DNA of 64,000 nucleotides, taken from the NCBI RefSeq assembly GCF_006740685.1, contig NZ_CP035425.1, positions 597,687-661,686 on the forward strand, read 5' to 3'. Each line of letters begins with the position of its first letter. Position 1 is the stretch's first letter. This stretch comes from Candidatus Nitrosopumilus sp. SW (GTDB lineage: Archaea; Thermoproteota; Nitrososphaeria; Nitrososphaerales; Nitrosopumilaceae). Below are positions 8,762 through 17,306 of the stretch, piece after piece. The translations under genes were made by a program, and so were the position numbers. The notes beneath the pieces are model-generated. The model worked only from the letters and a program-made list of their open reading frames with translations. It had not been told where the DNA came from and did no database searches.

Positions 8762-9712
8762 ATGGCTGCAACTGGAATGTGGGTAGAAAAATATCGACCA
8801 ATGAAACTTTCTGAAGTAGTCAATCAAACAGAGATAATTGGTAGTCTTGAAGCTTTGATCAAAGATCCAACAGATATGCCTCACCTATTATTCTCGGGTT
8901 CAGCAGGGGTTGGCAAAACAACTACTGCATTATGCATTTCAAGACAGATTTTAGGAGATTACGCTAAAGATTACACCTTAGAATTGAATGCATCTGACGA
9001 GAGAGGAATCGGAATGGTTAGAGAAAAAGTAAAAAAGTTTTCAAGATATGCAGGTATGGCAGATGTTCCATTCAAAATTATCATTTTAGATGAAGCAGAT
9101 GAAATGACTTCTGATGCGCAAACGGCGCTTAGAAGAATTATAGAAGACACTGCAAAAATTTGCCGATTTATCTTAATTGCAAACAACATCTCAAAAATTA
9201 TTGATCCTATTCAAAGTAGATGTGCAACTTTCAAATTTACATCAGTTCCAGAAGAAGATGTCATAAAAAGACTTGAAGAAATCGCTAAAAAAGAGAAAGT
9301 AAAGGCGGACAAAAAGGGGTTAAAAGCAATTTATGATTATTCTGAAGGAGATTTAAGACATGCAATTAATCTCATGCAAGCTACTGCCAGTTTGGGTTCA
9401 ATTTCTGAAGAAAATGTAAAGTCGTCAGCAGGATTAACAAAAACAACAGATGTTGATGAAGTTCTAAAAATTGCATTATCTGGAAAGATTTTAGAGGCAA
9501 GAGAAAAGATGATTGAATTAATCAAAGTTTATGGAATGTCAGAATCAGACTTTTTGAAATATTTGAATTCTGCAGTATTCAAGTCAAAACATGAAAAATT
9601 ATCAGATATTTTAGAGGTAATTGCAAAATACGATTACAGAATTTTAGTTGGGTCTAATTCAGAAATTCAATTATCTGCAATGCTAGCAGAACTTGCAAAA
9701 ATAGAAAATTAA
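8762..9712 (+). CDS. rfcS: Replication factor C small subunit (clamp loader)
   Basis: An AAA+ ATPase that forms the clamp loader with RFC large subunit and places PCNA on DNA. It starts with MWVEKYRP six codons after the chosen ATG. Walker A is GSAGVGKTTTA, Walker B is ILDEADEMT, and the SRC motif is in IQSRCATF. A C-terminal collar of helices follows. At 316 residues it is of normal length. It is transcribed away from the GINS-MCM-Hel308 operon, so replication genes lie on both sides of a 190-nt region. The large subunit is not in this window. Confidence 0.95.
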   Translation: MAATGMWVEKYRPMKLSEVVNQTEIIGSLEALIKDPTDMPHLLFSGSAGVGKTTTALCISRQILGDYAKDYTLELNASDERGIGMVREKVKKFSRYAGMADVPFKIIILDEADEMTSDAQTALRRIIEDTAKICRFILIANNISKIIDPIQSRCATFKFTSVPEEDVIKRLEEIAKKEKVKADKKGLKAIYDYSEGDLRHAINLMQATASLGSISEENVKSSAGLTKTTDVDEVLKIALSGKILEAREKMIELIKVYGMSESDFLKYLNSAVFKSKHEKLSDILEVIAKYDYRILVGSNSEIQLSAMLAELAKIEN

Positions 9713-9715
9713 AAA

Positions 9716-9799
9716 CGCAGAGAGAGGGATTTGAACCCCCGTATGCTTGCGCACACAGGCTCTCAAGGCCCGCGCCCTACCGAGCTAGGCGACCTCTGC
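9716..9799 (-). tRNA. tRNA-Ser(UGA)
   Basis: A class II cloverleaf read on the minus strand. The acceptor arms GCAGAGG and TCTCTGC pair with one G-U, the anticodon loop is CTTGAGA (anticodon UGA), and the variable arm is long. The T arm is GGGGG-TTCAAAT-CCCTC and the discriminator is G, as expected for serine. There is no intron and no encoded CCA. Confidence 0.95.
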
Positions 9800-9878
9800 A
9801 AAAAATTATGGATTATAGACATTAAAATTTGTTGAGGATGGGTTAATTTGTAAAAATAAGAAAAAAGAAAAAATTTCT

Positions 9879-10415
9879 TTAATCGTGTGCGTGTGGATTT
9901 ACAGAGCTTGATTCCATTTTTACATAAGAGCCATCAGCTTTTTCGTGAAACTCTTGGTAAGATGGTTCAATCAGGATTGCGTGTGTTGGACATGCTTCTT
10001 GGCAAGCCATACATTGTGTACAATCATGTTCTCTGATTGGCATTGATTTATCTGTGTAATCTAGACGTTCATCTTGTTCTGTTAAACCAGTTCCGTCAAA
10101 AGTTGCACCAACTACATCTTTTGCTGGGATATCTTTTTCAGTTCTATACCATTGGAAGGTTTGAACAGGACAGACACTCATGCAAGAACCTGCTGCAACA
10201 CAAGAGTCCCAGTCAACTGCTACAGTTGTACCGTGAATTCCAAGAGGAACTTGTTCTTCGCCTCTTGCTTCATATGCTGCTTTGACATCATCGTTTGAAA
10301 ATGCCTCACCATCAGTTCTGCCGTTACCCCAGATGAAGTGTTTATTTTCACCATCTGAGTGCAATGTCTTTCCAGTGACTTCTAGATTTTCAACAAATTT
10401 CTCATCTATTGGCAT
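9879..10415 (-). CDS. Zinc-ferredoxin-like 3Fe-4S/4Fe-4S protein, copy A
   Basis: A 178-residue soluble electron carrier of the archaeal zinc-ferredoxin type. Cluster motif I is CVAAGSCMSVCP (C-x5-C-x3-CP, only three Cys, predicting a 3Fe-4S cluster). Motif II is CTQCMACQEACP (4Fe-4S). The N-terminal extension has His residues (LHSDGENKH) and a further His in PLGIHG, matching most zinc ligands known from Sulfolobus ferredoxin. The aspartate expected before motif II is replaced (SMPI). Compared with Sulfolobus there is a longer insert between the motifs. Copy B is at 10529-11020; both have near-identical promoter cores. Confidence 0.85.
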   Translation of the reverse strand: MPIDEKFVENLEVTGKTLHSDGENKHFIWGNGRTDGEAFSNDDVKAAYEARGEEQVPLGIHGTTVAVDWDSCVAAGSCMSVCPVQTFQWYRTEKDIPAKDVVGATFDGTGLTEQDERLDYTDKSMPIREHDCTQCMACQEACPTHAILIEPSYQEFHEKADGSYVKMESSSVNPHAHD

Positions 10416-10435
10416 GAAATATTTTATTTTAAAAT

Positions 10436-10470
10436 ATTATTTAAAGCTAGATAAAATTAGTCGTGACTAA
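10436..10470 (-). promoter_or_regulatory. Promoter core and palindromic site upstream of ferredoxin copy A
   Basis: On the minus strand CTAGCTTTAAATAATA gives a TATA box centred about 26 nt before the ATG at 10415. Just upstream lies the inverted repeat TTAGTC-GT-GACTAA (10457-10470), a likely factor-binding site. The same TATA core occurs before copy B. Confidence 0.55.
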
Positions 10471-10528
10471 ACTAGAATAGATCGGTAAAAATCAACAAAA
10501 ATAAAAATTCTAAAAATAGTTTTAGAGT

Positions 10529-11038
<510 letters not shown>

Positions 11039-11040
11039 TT

Positions 11041-11061
11041 ATTATTTAAAGCTAGACTAGC
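11041..11061 (-). promoter_or_regulatory. Promoter core and palindrome upstream of ferredoxin copy B
   Basis: The minus strand has the same CTAGCTTTAAATAAT core as copy A, centred about 27 nt before the ATG at 11020. It is flanked by the inverted repeat GCTAG-A-CTAGC at 11051-11061. Confidence 0.5.
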
Positions 11062-11130
11062 TTAATTTTGTAATTCTAGTCACGAATAGATCCCTTACGT
11101 TCATAACGCTGTACGATCAATTTTTTGGAT

Positions 11131-11796
11131 ATGGATATTATCAAATTTGATGTATACCGTGGCCCAAACATCGGAGTTTACATTAGTGTTAATGATAAAA
11201 CAATTTTGCTTCCAATGGGATTTGCAAAAACTAAAGCAGAAAAACTGGCAAAATATCTTGGAGTAGATTATCTTTTTACATCAATTGCAAATACTAGATT
11301 AATTGGTGCATTATGCATAATGAATAACAAGGGAATTTTGTTACCTAAAACTGCATATCAAAATGAATATGACTTTCTCAAAAAAGAGTTGGATTTAGAA
11401 GTTGGAGTATTAGATTCAAAATTAACCGCATTAGGAAATGTAATTTGTGCTAATGACAAAGGTGCAGTTGTATCACCATGGCTATCAAAAGAAGATTGTC
11501 AAACTATTTCAGACGTATTAGGCGTTGAAACAATTCAGAAAAAAATTGCTGGATTCAATCAAACAGGAGTTGTAATGGTGGCAAATAATTCAGGAGCAGC
11601 AATCCATCCTGAGGCAGATGAGGAAGATATGAAGATATTTTCCAATTTATTAGGCGTAAAAATAGAGCAAAGTTCTATCAATAATGGGATTCCATATGTA
11701 TCATCAGGAATTTTAGCAAACAATAATTGCATTGTAGTAGGTTCGTTGACTACAGGTCCAGAGATTATGATGTTAACTAGAGCTTTTCTAAATTAA
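11131..11796 (+). CDS. Translation initiation factor aIF6 (ribosome anti-association factor)
   Basis: A 221-residue factor that binds the 50S subunit and prevents early joining with 30S. It begins MDIIKFDVYRGPNIGVY, the conserved family start, and shows the repeated five-fold pentein pattern (recurring N-x-x-G turns such as MNNKGILLP, NDKGAVVSP, NNSGAAIHP). I chose the ATG at 11131; a TTG two codons earlier is possible. The 3' end overlaps the convergent hisS by 20 nt. Confidence 0.93.
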   Translation: MDIIKFDVYRGPNIGVYISVNDKTILLPMGFAKTKAEKLAKYLGVDYLFTSIANTRLIGALCIMNNKGILLPKTAYQNEYDFLKKELDLEVGVLDSKLTALGNVICANDKGAVVSPWLSKEDCQTISDVLGVETIQKKIAGFNQTGVVMVANNSGAAIHPEADEEDMKIFSNLLGVKIEQSSINNGIPYVSSGILANNNCIVVGSLTTGPEIMMLTRAFLN

Positions 11797-13060
11797 GAAC
11801 AGAGTTAGGATCCTCAGTTAATTTTTCTAGAGAAATAGTTCCTTCTTTTCCATCTTTCATATCATGTAATACAACATTTCCATTTTCAAGTTCTTGTGGT
11901 CCAACAATTATAGAATATCTTGCATTTCCAGCATTATCCATTTGTTTTTTTAGATTACGTCCTGCAAGATCAATATCAGCTGGAATATTGTTTAGTCTCA
12001 ATAATGATGTGATAGAATGAGCAACTTTTTGCATCTCTTCATTTATGTAAACAACTGCAACTCTATTTTGCAAAACTTCAGGGATTATTTTTTGTTCTTG
12101 CATTGTTAGAATAATTCGTTCTACACCACCTGCAACACCAGTAGCACCAATGTCATCTCTTCCAAATGCTTTTGTTAATGTATCATATCTTCCCCCACCA
12201 GCTAATGCACCAAGTTTTGAGTTTTTATCAAATACTTCAAAAACCATTCCAGAATAGTAATCCAAACCACGAACTATACCAAAATTAATTCGGACATTAG
12301 AGACTCCTCTGTTTTCTAATGAATCAAATAGTTGTTTTAGTTCATCCCATGATTCTAGTTGCGTAGTATCAAAAAATTTTTCAACTTCAGAAATGGTTCC
12401 CTTTACTTGAGAAAATTCCAGAATTTTTTCTAGTTTTGTAGCATCATATCCTTTTTTTGTAAATTCAGTTAGAATTTCATCTTTTGATTTTTTTGCAATC
12501 TTATCAATTGCTCTTAGAATATCTGCTACTTTATCAGTATCACGGGTTTCAAAGATTTTGTTGATATAAGATTCAACAAGATTCCTGTGATTAATGTCAA
12601 TTACAATATCTTTGAGCAATAATGAATCAAACAAACGCGACGTTAATTCGATGATTTCAGCCTCAGATTCTAGAGTTTTCTTACCATAAACTTCAACATC
12701 CCATTGATGAAAATATCGATATCTTCCTTTTTGAGGTTCATCATATCGAAATACTCCACCAAATGCAGAAATTTTTGCTGGGAGTTTCATTGATTTTTGA
12801 GCAGTAGCATACCTTGTCAAACCCATTGTAAAGTCAAAACGTAAAGCAACCTCACGATCTCCTTTGTCTTTAAAATAATAGATTTCATCTCTTATTGCAG
12901 GACCAGATTTTGTTTCTAGTGTTGATAGGGATTCTAAAACAGATGGTTCCATAAATGAAAAGCCATACAAATTAGATAATTTTTTGAAATGATTTCTTAT
13001 ATGCTCAATGTTTGAGTTTTCATTAGCCTCAAAATCTTTCATCCCTCGTGGAAGTTCCAT
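11777..13060 (-). CDS. hisS: Histidyl-tRNA synthetase
   Basis: A 427-residue class II aminoacyl-tRNA synthetase that charges tRNA-His. Motif 2 is visible as GRYRYFHQWDVEVYG, the HisA histidine-binding motif as RGLDYYSGMVFE, and motif 3 around GGGRYDTL and GVERI. The C-terminal anticodon-binding domain occupies roughly the last 95 residues. The length is normal. It starts with ATG at 13060 and is divergent from the DUF1059 gene. Confidence 0.95.
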   Translation of the reverse strand: MELPRGMKDFEANENSNIEHIRNHFKKLSNLYGFSFMEPSVLESLSTLETKSGPAIRDEIYYFKDKGDREVALRFDFTMGLTRYATAQKSMKLPAKISAFGGVFRYDEPQKGRYRYFHQWDVEVYGKKTLESEAEIIELTSRLFDSLLLKDIVIDINHRNLVESYINKIFETRDTDKVADILRAIDKIAKKSKDEILTEFTKKGYDATKLEKILEFSQVKGTISEVEKFFDTTQLESWDELKQLFDSLENRGVSNVRINFGIVRGLDYYSGMVFEVFDKNSKLGALAGGGRYDTLTKAFGRDDIGATGVAGGVERIILTMQEQKIIPEVLQNRVAVVYINEEMQKVAHSITSLLRLNNIPADIDLAGRNLKKQMDNAGNARYSIIVGPQELENGNVVLHDMKDGKEGTISLEKLTEDPNSVLNLEKL

Positions 13061-13142
13061 GATGATTATTTCATAAGGTGTTATGATTTAGATATTTCTT
13101 TATTGTAAAATCAGATAAATATCTCTAAAAATTATCAAAATT

Positions 13143-13322
13143 ATGACAAAAAGCATTAGTTGTTCAGATGCAGGCAAAGATTGTGGATGGTCAGCATCAG
13201 CAGATACTGAAGAAGAATTGATGACAAAAGTTACAGAGCATGTATTAGCAGAACATAAAGAGGTTGAACTTAATGCAGAGAGTATCTCCAGTATCAAATC
13301 TCTAATTAAAGAAACTAGCTGA
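13143..13322 (+). CDS. DUF1059 family small protein
   Basis: A 59-residue protein starting MTKSISCSDAGKDCGWSASA, matching the DUF1059 pattern (short Cys-containing N-terminus with C-D-C-G-W). The pattern continues with a helix TEEELMTKVTEHVLAEH and a C-terminal I-x-S-L-I segment. The function of the family is unknown. A TATA-like ATAAATATC lies about 28 nt before the ATG, consistent with a leaderless mRNA. Confidence 0.8.
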   Translation: MTKSISCSDAGKDCGWSASADTEEELMTKVTEHVLAEHKEVELNAESISSIKSLIKETS

Positions 13323-13416
13323 CACGACTATACAAGACTAGACAGTTTTCAAATTTTTTTAAGAAAATGAACAATTGATTAGTAATTTCTTTTATCTAAT
13401 TATTCTATTATAATTC

Positions 13417-13512
13417 ATGTTTACACAAGAAGACAATAAATTTATTGAAAAATTAGCCAAATGGGCCGAATTGATTGGAGTGAATTTAGACAGGGATCTA
13501 GAACAAGTCTAA
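13417..13512 (+). CDS. Possible 31-residue small protein
   Basis: ATG at 13417 opens a 31-residue frame, MFTQEDNKFIEKLAKWAEL and onward, ending in LEQV. The composition is that of an amphipathic helix. An AT-rich TATA-like stretch (TTTTATCTAA) lies about 25 nt upstream. The stop overlaps the convergent DedA gene by 4 nt. There is no family match, so it is kept at low to moderate confidence. Confidence 0.4.
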   Translation: MFTQEDNKFIEKLAKWAELIGVNLDRDLEQV

Positions 13513-14045
13513 ATCTGACTAGTTGCAAGTCCCATCGCTTCTCCGAAATAATATCCAGATAAAATGGTTCCAGTAGACCAAATGCAAGAGCCTGCAAAGG
13601 TATACAAAAAAAACTTTGGAATGTTCATTTTCAGCAGACCCGCAGGAACTGAAATCATTTCACGCATTACAGGAACCATTCTCCCAAAGAAAACTGCCTT
13701 ATCACCATATTTTTCAAACCAATCTTCAACACGTATTAATTTTTTTTCAGATATTTTGAAATATTTTAGATAACGTAGTAAAACAACTCTCCCAAGTTTT
13801 AGAGCAATAAAGTAAATAGATGAAGTGCCAATAGTAGCACCAATAGCACCTAAAAGTATCATAGGAATTACACCAACTAGTGGAATTCCTTGTTGAGATG
13901 CCAAGAATCCTGCTGTTGGAAAAACAACTAAAGTTGGAATTGGAGGAACCAAAGTTTCGATTAAAGATGCTAAAAATATTCCTTGATAGAGATGATCTCC
14001 AAGAAAATCAGTAATAAATACAAGAAACGAATCAAATGGTTCCAT
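13509..14045 (-). CDS. DedA/VTT-domain membrane protein
   Basis: A 178-residue integral membrane protein of the DedA (SNARE-associated/VTT) family, implicated in lipid flipping and membrane homeostasis. Typical signatures are ETLVPPIPTLVVFPTAGFLA near the N-terminus, and the amphipathic part with FEKYGDKAVFFGRMVPVMR ending in SVPAGLLKMN. Four to five hydrophobic segments are visible. It is monocistronic by spacing. The transported lipid is unknown. Confidence 0.88.
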   Translation of the reverse strand: MEPFDSFLVFITDFLGDHLYQGIFLASLIETLVPPIPTLVVFPTAGFLASQQGIPLVGVIPMILLGAIGATIGTSSIYFIALKLGRVVLLRYLKYFKISEKKLIRVEDWFEKYGDKAVFFGRMVPVMREMISVPAGLLKMNIPKFFLYTFAGSCIWSTGTILSGYYFGEAMGLATSQI

Positions 14046-14111
14046 TTGATTCTCAAAATAAAATCGTACTAAATTACTTTACGAGTAAATGATTAAATTA
14101 GAAATTATTTT

Positions 14112-14504
14112 ATGACTAGAAATTTAGAGAAAAATATGCCACGAGTTTCACATTTTGATATTCCATCTGACAATCCAGAGAGAGCCCAGAAATTCTATAA
14201 AGAAGTTTTTAATTGGAAATTTGAAAAATGGGATGGGCCAATGGATTATTGGATGATCAATACAGGTTCTGAAGAAGAGCCAGGAATTAATGGAGGGTTG
14301 TCAAAGAGAATCCCAGGTCAAATTGGCATAACAAATACAATTACAGTTCCATCAATTGATGAATTTTCAAAGAAAATTATTGATAAAGGAGGACAAATAA
14401 TTGTGCCAAAAATGGCAATTCCAAAAGTTGGATGGTTTTCACAATGTACAGATACTGAAATGAATACATTTGGAATTATTGAAATGGATTCTAAAGCAGA
14501 ATAA
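14112..14504 (+). CDS. VOC (glyoxalase/dioxygenase superfamily) protein
   Basis: A 130-residue single VOC-fold module. It has the characteristic opening VSHFDIPSDNPERAQKFY, the middle GPMDYWMINTG, GINGGLSKR and the end of the second beta-alpha repeat IVPKMAIPKVGWF...DTEMNTFGIIE. The substrate is unknown; such small proteins may be isomerases, antibiotic-binding or metal enzymes. An internal ATG at 14136 (MPRVSHF) is an alternative start that would remove a poorly conserved-looking 8-residue leader. Confidence 0.8.
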   Translation: MTRNLEKNMPRVSHFDIPSDNPERAQKFYKEVFNWKFEKWDGPMDYWMINTGSEEEPGINGGLSKRIPGQIGITNTITVPSIDEFSKKIIDKGGQIIVPKMAIPKVGWFSQCTDTEMNTFGIIEMDSKAE

Positions 14505-14546
14505 TATCAACTAGATTAATAATTAGAAAGAAATCAAAACAAACAA

Positions 14547-14963
14547 TTGAGTTACAAGTTTTTAGATCATGCAACAGATGCAATAATTGAAGTAAAAGCA
14601 AAAGATCTTCATGAAGCATTTTCAGTTACAGCAGATGCTGTAATCAACTTGACACTTGATCAAGATAAAGTGGAAGAAAAAGAAGAGAAAAAATTTTCTG
14701 CTCAGGGAAAAGACTTGAGATATTTGCTGTTTAGTTGGCTAGAAGAGATTCCTTTCTTGCTAATTACAGAGGGGTTTGCAATTAAAAAAATAGAATTTGA
14801 CATCATTCAAGATCAAGATTACAGGATAAATGCAATTGCATATGGCGAACCACTTGATTTTAAAAAACACAATTTCAAAGTGGAAATTAAAGCTCCAACA
14901 TTTTACGATATGGAAATCAAGCAAAATGGAGGAGTTTTTATGAGATTTCTGCTTGATTTGTAA
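14547..14963 (+). CDS. Archease (RtcB tRNA-ligase activator)
   Basis: A 138-residue archease, the cofactor that speeds guanylylation of the RNA ligase RtcB in tRNA splicing and repair. The N-terminus FLDHATDAIIEVKAKDLHEAF is the family signature, including the metal-binding Asp. Middle features are LLFSWLEEIPFLL and a C-terminal AxxxHNFKVEIKAPT-like segment ending in RFLLDL with the acidic residue kept. It starts at TTG. RtcB itself is not in this window. Confidence 0.92.
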   Translation: MSYKFLDHATDAIIEVKAKDLHEAFSVTADAVINLTLDQDKVEEKEEKKFSAQGKDLRYLLFSWLEEIPFLLITEGFAIKKIEFDIIQDQDYRINAIAYGEPLDFKKHNFKVEIKAPTFYDMEIKQNGGVFMRFLLDL

Positions 14964-15042
14964 TTTTTGTAAATATTTCTTTGCAATTCTTTAGAAGAAA
15001 TTATACGTGTTTTTTAAAAGGCTCAAAAACTAAGGAATTTTG

Positions 15043-16683
15043 TTGAGCACAAAATTAGGAATATTTGCAGTATTTTCATTATCTTTACTAATGTTAACGC
15101 CTGCTTATGCAAGCATCACTTCATTATCATTAGACAAGAGTTTTTTCACTAATGATGAGTTCTTTAGTTTTAGTGGAGAACAAGAAGGAAAGGAGATTGT
15201 ATATGTGATAATACGTGGTCCTAATGGAGACTTTAAAGGAATGTTATCCGATGCCCAACCAGAACAAGGTAAATTTTCCGTTATACCCAGACCAGTAGAA
15301 AATTTCTTTCCAATTCAAGGTATCTATAATGCAACAGCATTTACATATTCTGAAAAGGAAGTTAATGGAACTACAATAAAAATTGAATATGATGGAAAGA
15401 AAATTTTTGAGATTCCAGATTTTGTTTTGGAATTAAAACCTATTCCAGATAAAGAAGTTGATGAATTGAAAACAGTATCATTTACTGTTGAAATAACTGA
15501 CAGTTCTGTTGAAGATGAAGTGTATAGTTTAGGATCAGGTGCTCCTAAAGATGCAACAATTAATTCCAGTACAGGTAAATTTACATGGACCCCATCAGGA
15601 TCTCATGGAAATAATCCAGGAGCAGAATATACTTTTGATATTGTTGTAACAAAAGGCAGTCAAACTGATAGAGAGACAATCACAATTACGGTAAATGAAG
15701 TTGATGCAAAAAATCCAGAACCTGAACCAGAAGATAAAACAGAAACAAAACAAACAACATCAGAACCTAAAGAATTAGAAATTCCAGCACCATTTGTGGA
15801 TGAAACAAAAGATCCTCAAAGTTATGTAGATAGATACAATGAAGAAGCAGGTTACAAAAAGTGGTTTGATGACAATTATCCTGAATATGCTTCAATTTAT
15901 CAAGCTGTAGGGCTGGAAGAGCCTTTAGAAATTCCAGCACCATTTGTGGATGAAACAAAAGATCCTCAAAGTTATGTAGATAGATACAATGAAGAAGCAG
16001 GTTACAAAAAGTGGTTTGATGACAATTATCCTGAATATGCTTCAATTTATCAAGCTGTAGGGCTGGAAGAGCCAAAAATGTTAGCACCATTTGTGGATCC
16101 AAATCTTGATCCACAATACTATGTGGACAGATACAATAATGAAATTACATACAAGGACTGGTTTGATAAAACATATCCTGAAATGACAATTTATGAAGCA
16201 GTAGGATTAGAAGAGCCGGAAGTTATAGAGCCAGAGTTTGGAGAATGTGGTGAAGGAACAAAATTAGTAGATGGAAAATGTACAGTTATTCCATCAAAAA
16301 GTAAAGGTGGAGGTTGCTTAATTGCAACTGCAGCATATGGCTCTGAGATGGCACCACAAGTTCAATTTCTAAGAGAAATTCGTGATAATCAATTAATGAA
16401 TACTAGTTCAGGAACATCATTTATGACAGGATTCAATCAAGTTTACTATTCATTCTCACCATACATTGCAGACATGCAAAGAGAAAATCCAATGTTCAAA
16501 GAAATGGTAAAGATCGGAATTACACCATTGTTATCATCTTTATCAATTATGGAATATGCTGAATCAGAATCAGAAGTTCTTGGATATGGAATTGGCGTGA
16601 TATTGATAAACATTGGAATGTATTTTGCAATACCAGCAATGTTGTTTTTTGGAATAAGAAAAGTAAGACGAGTTAGGTTTTAA
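15043..16683 (+). CDS. Secreted or surface-anchored CFI-box protein with tandem repeats
   Basis: A roughly 546-residue exported protein. An N-terminal signal sequence ends near TPAYA-SIT. A beta-rich domain follows (to about residue 120), then an Ig-like domain (He_PIG pattern, INSSTGKFTWTPSG) and a Pro/Glu linker. Three 50-residue repeats come next (IPAPFVDETKDPQSYVDRYN...), the first two identical and the third diverged. Then comes a Cys pair (CGEGTKLVDGKC) and the CFI-box (GGGCLIATAAYGSEMAPQVQ). A C-terminal membrane helix ends in basic residues. Two adjacent TTG codons could start it; a TATA-like TTTTTAAAAG is about 28 nt before the second. Function unknown, probably cell-surface. Confidence 0.82.
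   Translation: MSTKLGIFAVFSLSLLMLTPAYASITSLSLDKSFFTNDEFFSFSGEQEGKEIVYVIIRGPNGDFKGMLSDAQPEQGKFSVIPRPVENFFPIQGIYNATAFTYSEKEVNGTTIKIEYDGKKIFEIPDFVLELKPIPDKEVDELKTVSFTVEITDSSVEDEVYSLGSGAPKDATINSSTGKFTWTPSGSHGNNPGAEYTFDIVVTKGSQTDRETITITVNEVDAKNPEPEPEDKTETKQTTSEPKELEIPAPFVDETKDPQSYVDRYNEEAGYKKWFDDNYPEYASIYQAVGLEEPLEIPAPFVDETKDPQSYVDRYNEEAGYKKWFDDNYPEYASIYQAVGLEEPKMLAPFVDPNLDPQYYVDRYNNEITYKDWFDKTYPEMTIYEAVGLEEPEVIEPEFGECGEGTKLVDGKCTVIPSKSKGGGCLIATAAYGSEMAPQVQFLREIRDNQLMNTSSGTSFMTGFNQVYYSFSPYIADMQRENPMFKEMVKIGITPLLSSLSIMEYAESESEVLGYGIGVILINIGMYFAIPAMLFFGIRKVRRVRF
15775..16073 (+). repeat. Perfect tandem duplication (two 150-nt units) inside the surface protein
   Basis: Bases 15775-15923 and 15925-16073 are identical over 149 nt, giving two in-frame 50-residue units with no substitutions, not even at third codon positions. 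A third unit at about 16075-16215 is clearly related in protein sequence but diverged. The perfect pair suggests recent duplication or gene conversion. Confidence 0.95.
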
Positions 16684-16707
16684 TCATAATACTTTTTGAT
16701 AAATAAC

Positions 16708-16854
16708 ATGGGAAAATTAAGTAGAAATCTTCGGATTTGCGGAGATTGTGGAATTGCATACACATCTGTTAGTTTTACAAAATATATCGATCAATGTCCA
16801 ATTTGTAAATCAAGAAGATTTGAAGCAATTCCAGTAAAATCTGCTGATGAATAA
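16708..16854 (+). CDS. Small zinc-ribbon protein (48 residues)
   Basis: ATG at 16708 opens a 48-residue basic protein with two CxxC knuckles, CGDC near residue 11 and CPIC near residue 30, spaced as in zinc ribbons. It lies between the surface protein and a thioredoxin gene on the same strand. No specific family was recognised. The fixed knuckle spacing makes it very likely real. Confidence 0.7.
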   Translation: MGKLSRNLRICGDCGIAYTSVSFTKYIDQCPICKSRRFEAIPVKSADE

Positions 16855-16898
16855 TTTTTCAATATAGATTTTTTAGTAGAATAGATTTTGATATCATA

Positions 16899-17306
16899 TT
16901 GTCCGAAGACCCAGAAATTGAAAAAATCAAGCAGAGAAAATTAGAAGAAATGCTAAAACAACAAAACCAGCCTAAAGTTGAGCCTGGAATTATTGATTTG
17001 AATGACTCAAATTTTGAGCAGACTGTTTTGGCTGAAAATCCAACCTTGGTTGATTTTTGGGCAGATTGGTGTGGACCATGTAAAATGATGCATCCAGTAT
17101 TTGAGAGTCTATCAAAAAAATATCCCAAAATAAAATTTGCAAGAGTTAATGTAGATAATAATCAAAATATTGCAATGAAATTTGCGGTACAATCTATTCC
17201 AACATTTATTATGTTCAAATCAGGACAAATTGTCGATAAGATGATGGGGGCAGTAGGTGCTCCCGGAATCAATATGATTTGCCAGAAACATTCGCAAGAA
17301 AATTAG
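16899..17306 (+). CDS. Thioredoxin with PDCD5-like N-terminal extension
   Basis: A 135-residue thioredoxin whose active site is WCGPC (Cys58, Cys61), with the cis-Pro in QSIPTF. It is cytosolic, as no signal peptide is seen. The first 27 residues (DPEIEKIKQRKLEEMLKQQ) are not part of the thioredoxin fold. They resemble the N-terminal helix of PDCD5-family nucleic-acid/ribosome-associated proteins; this resemblance is my reading. The start is TTG. The last 4 nt overlap the convergent infB gene. A second thioredoxin without this tail is at 32656-32982. Confidence 0.85.
   Translation: MSEDPEIEKIKQRKLEEMLKQQNQPKVEPGIIDLNDSNFEQTVLAENPTLVDFWADWCGPCKMMHPVFESLSKKYPKIKFARVNVDNNQNIAMKFAVQSIPTFIMFKSGQIVDKMMGAVGAPGINMICQKHSQEN

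Noticed and set aside
13143-13322. The minus-strand frame at 13100-13297 as a Ser/Cys-rich protein
   Set aside because: It is opposite the DUF1059 gene, whose sequence matches a known family; the minus frame is a shadow.
15767-16114. A long minus-strand frame with internal repeats opposite the surface protein
   Set aside because: It is the antisense shadow of the 149-bp tandem repeat of the plus-strand gene; it has no promoter or start context.
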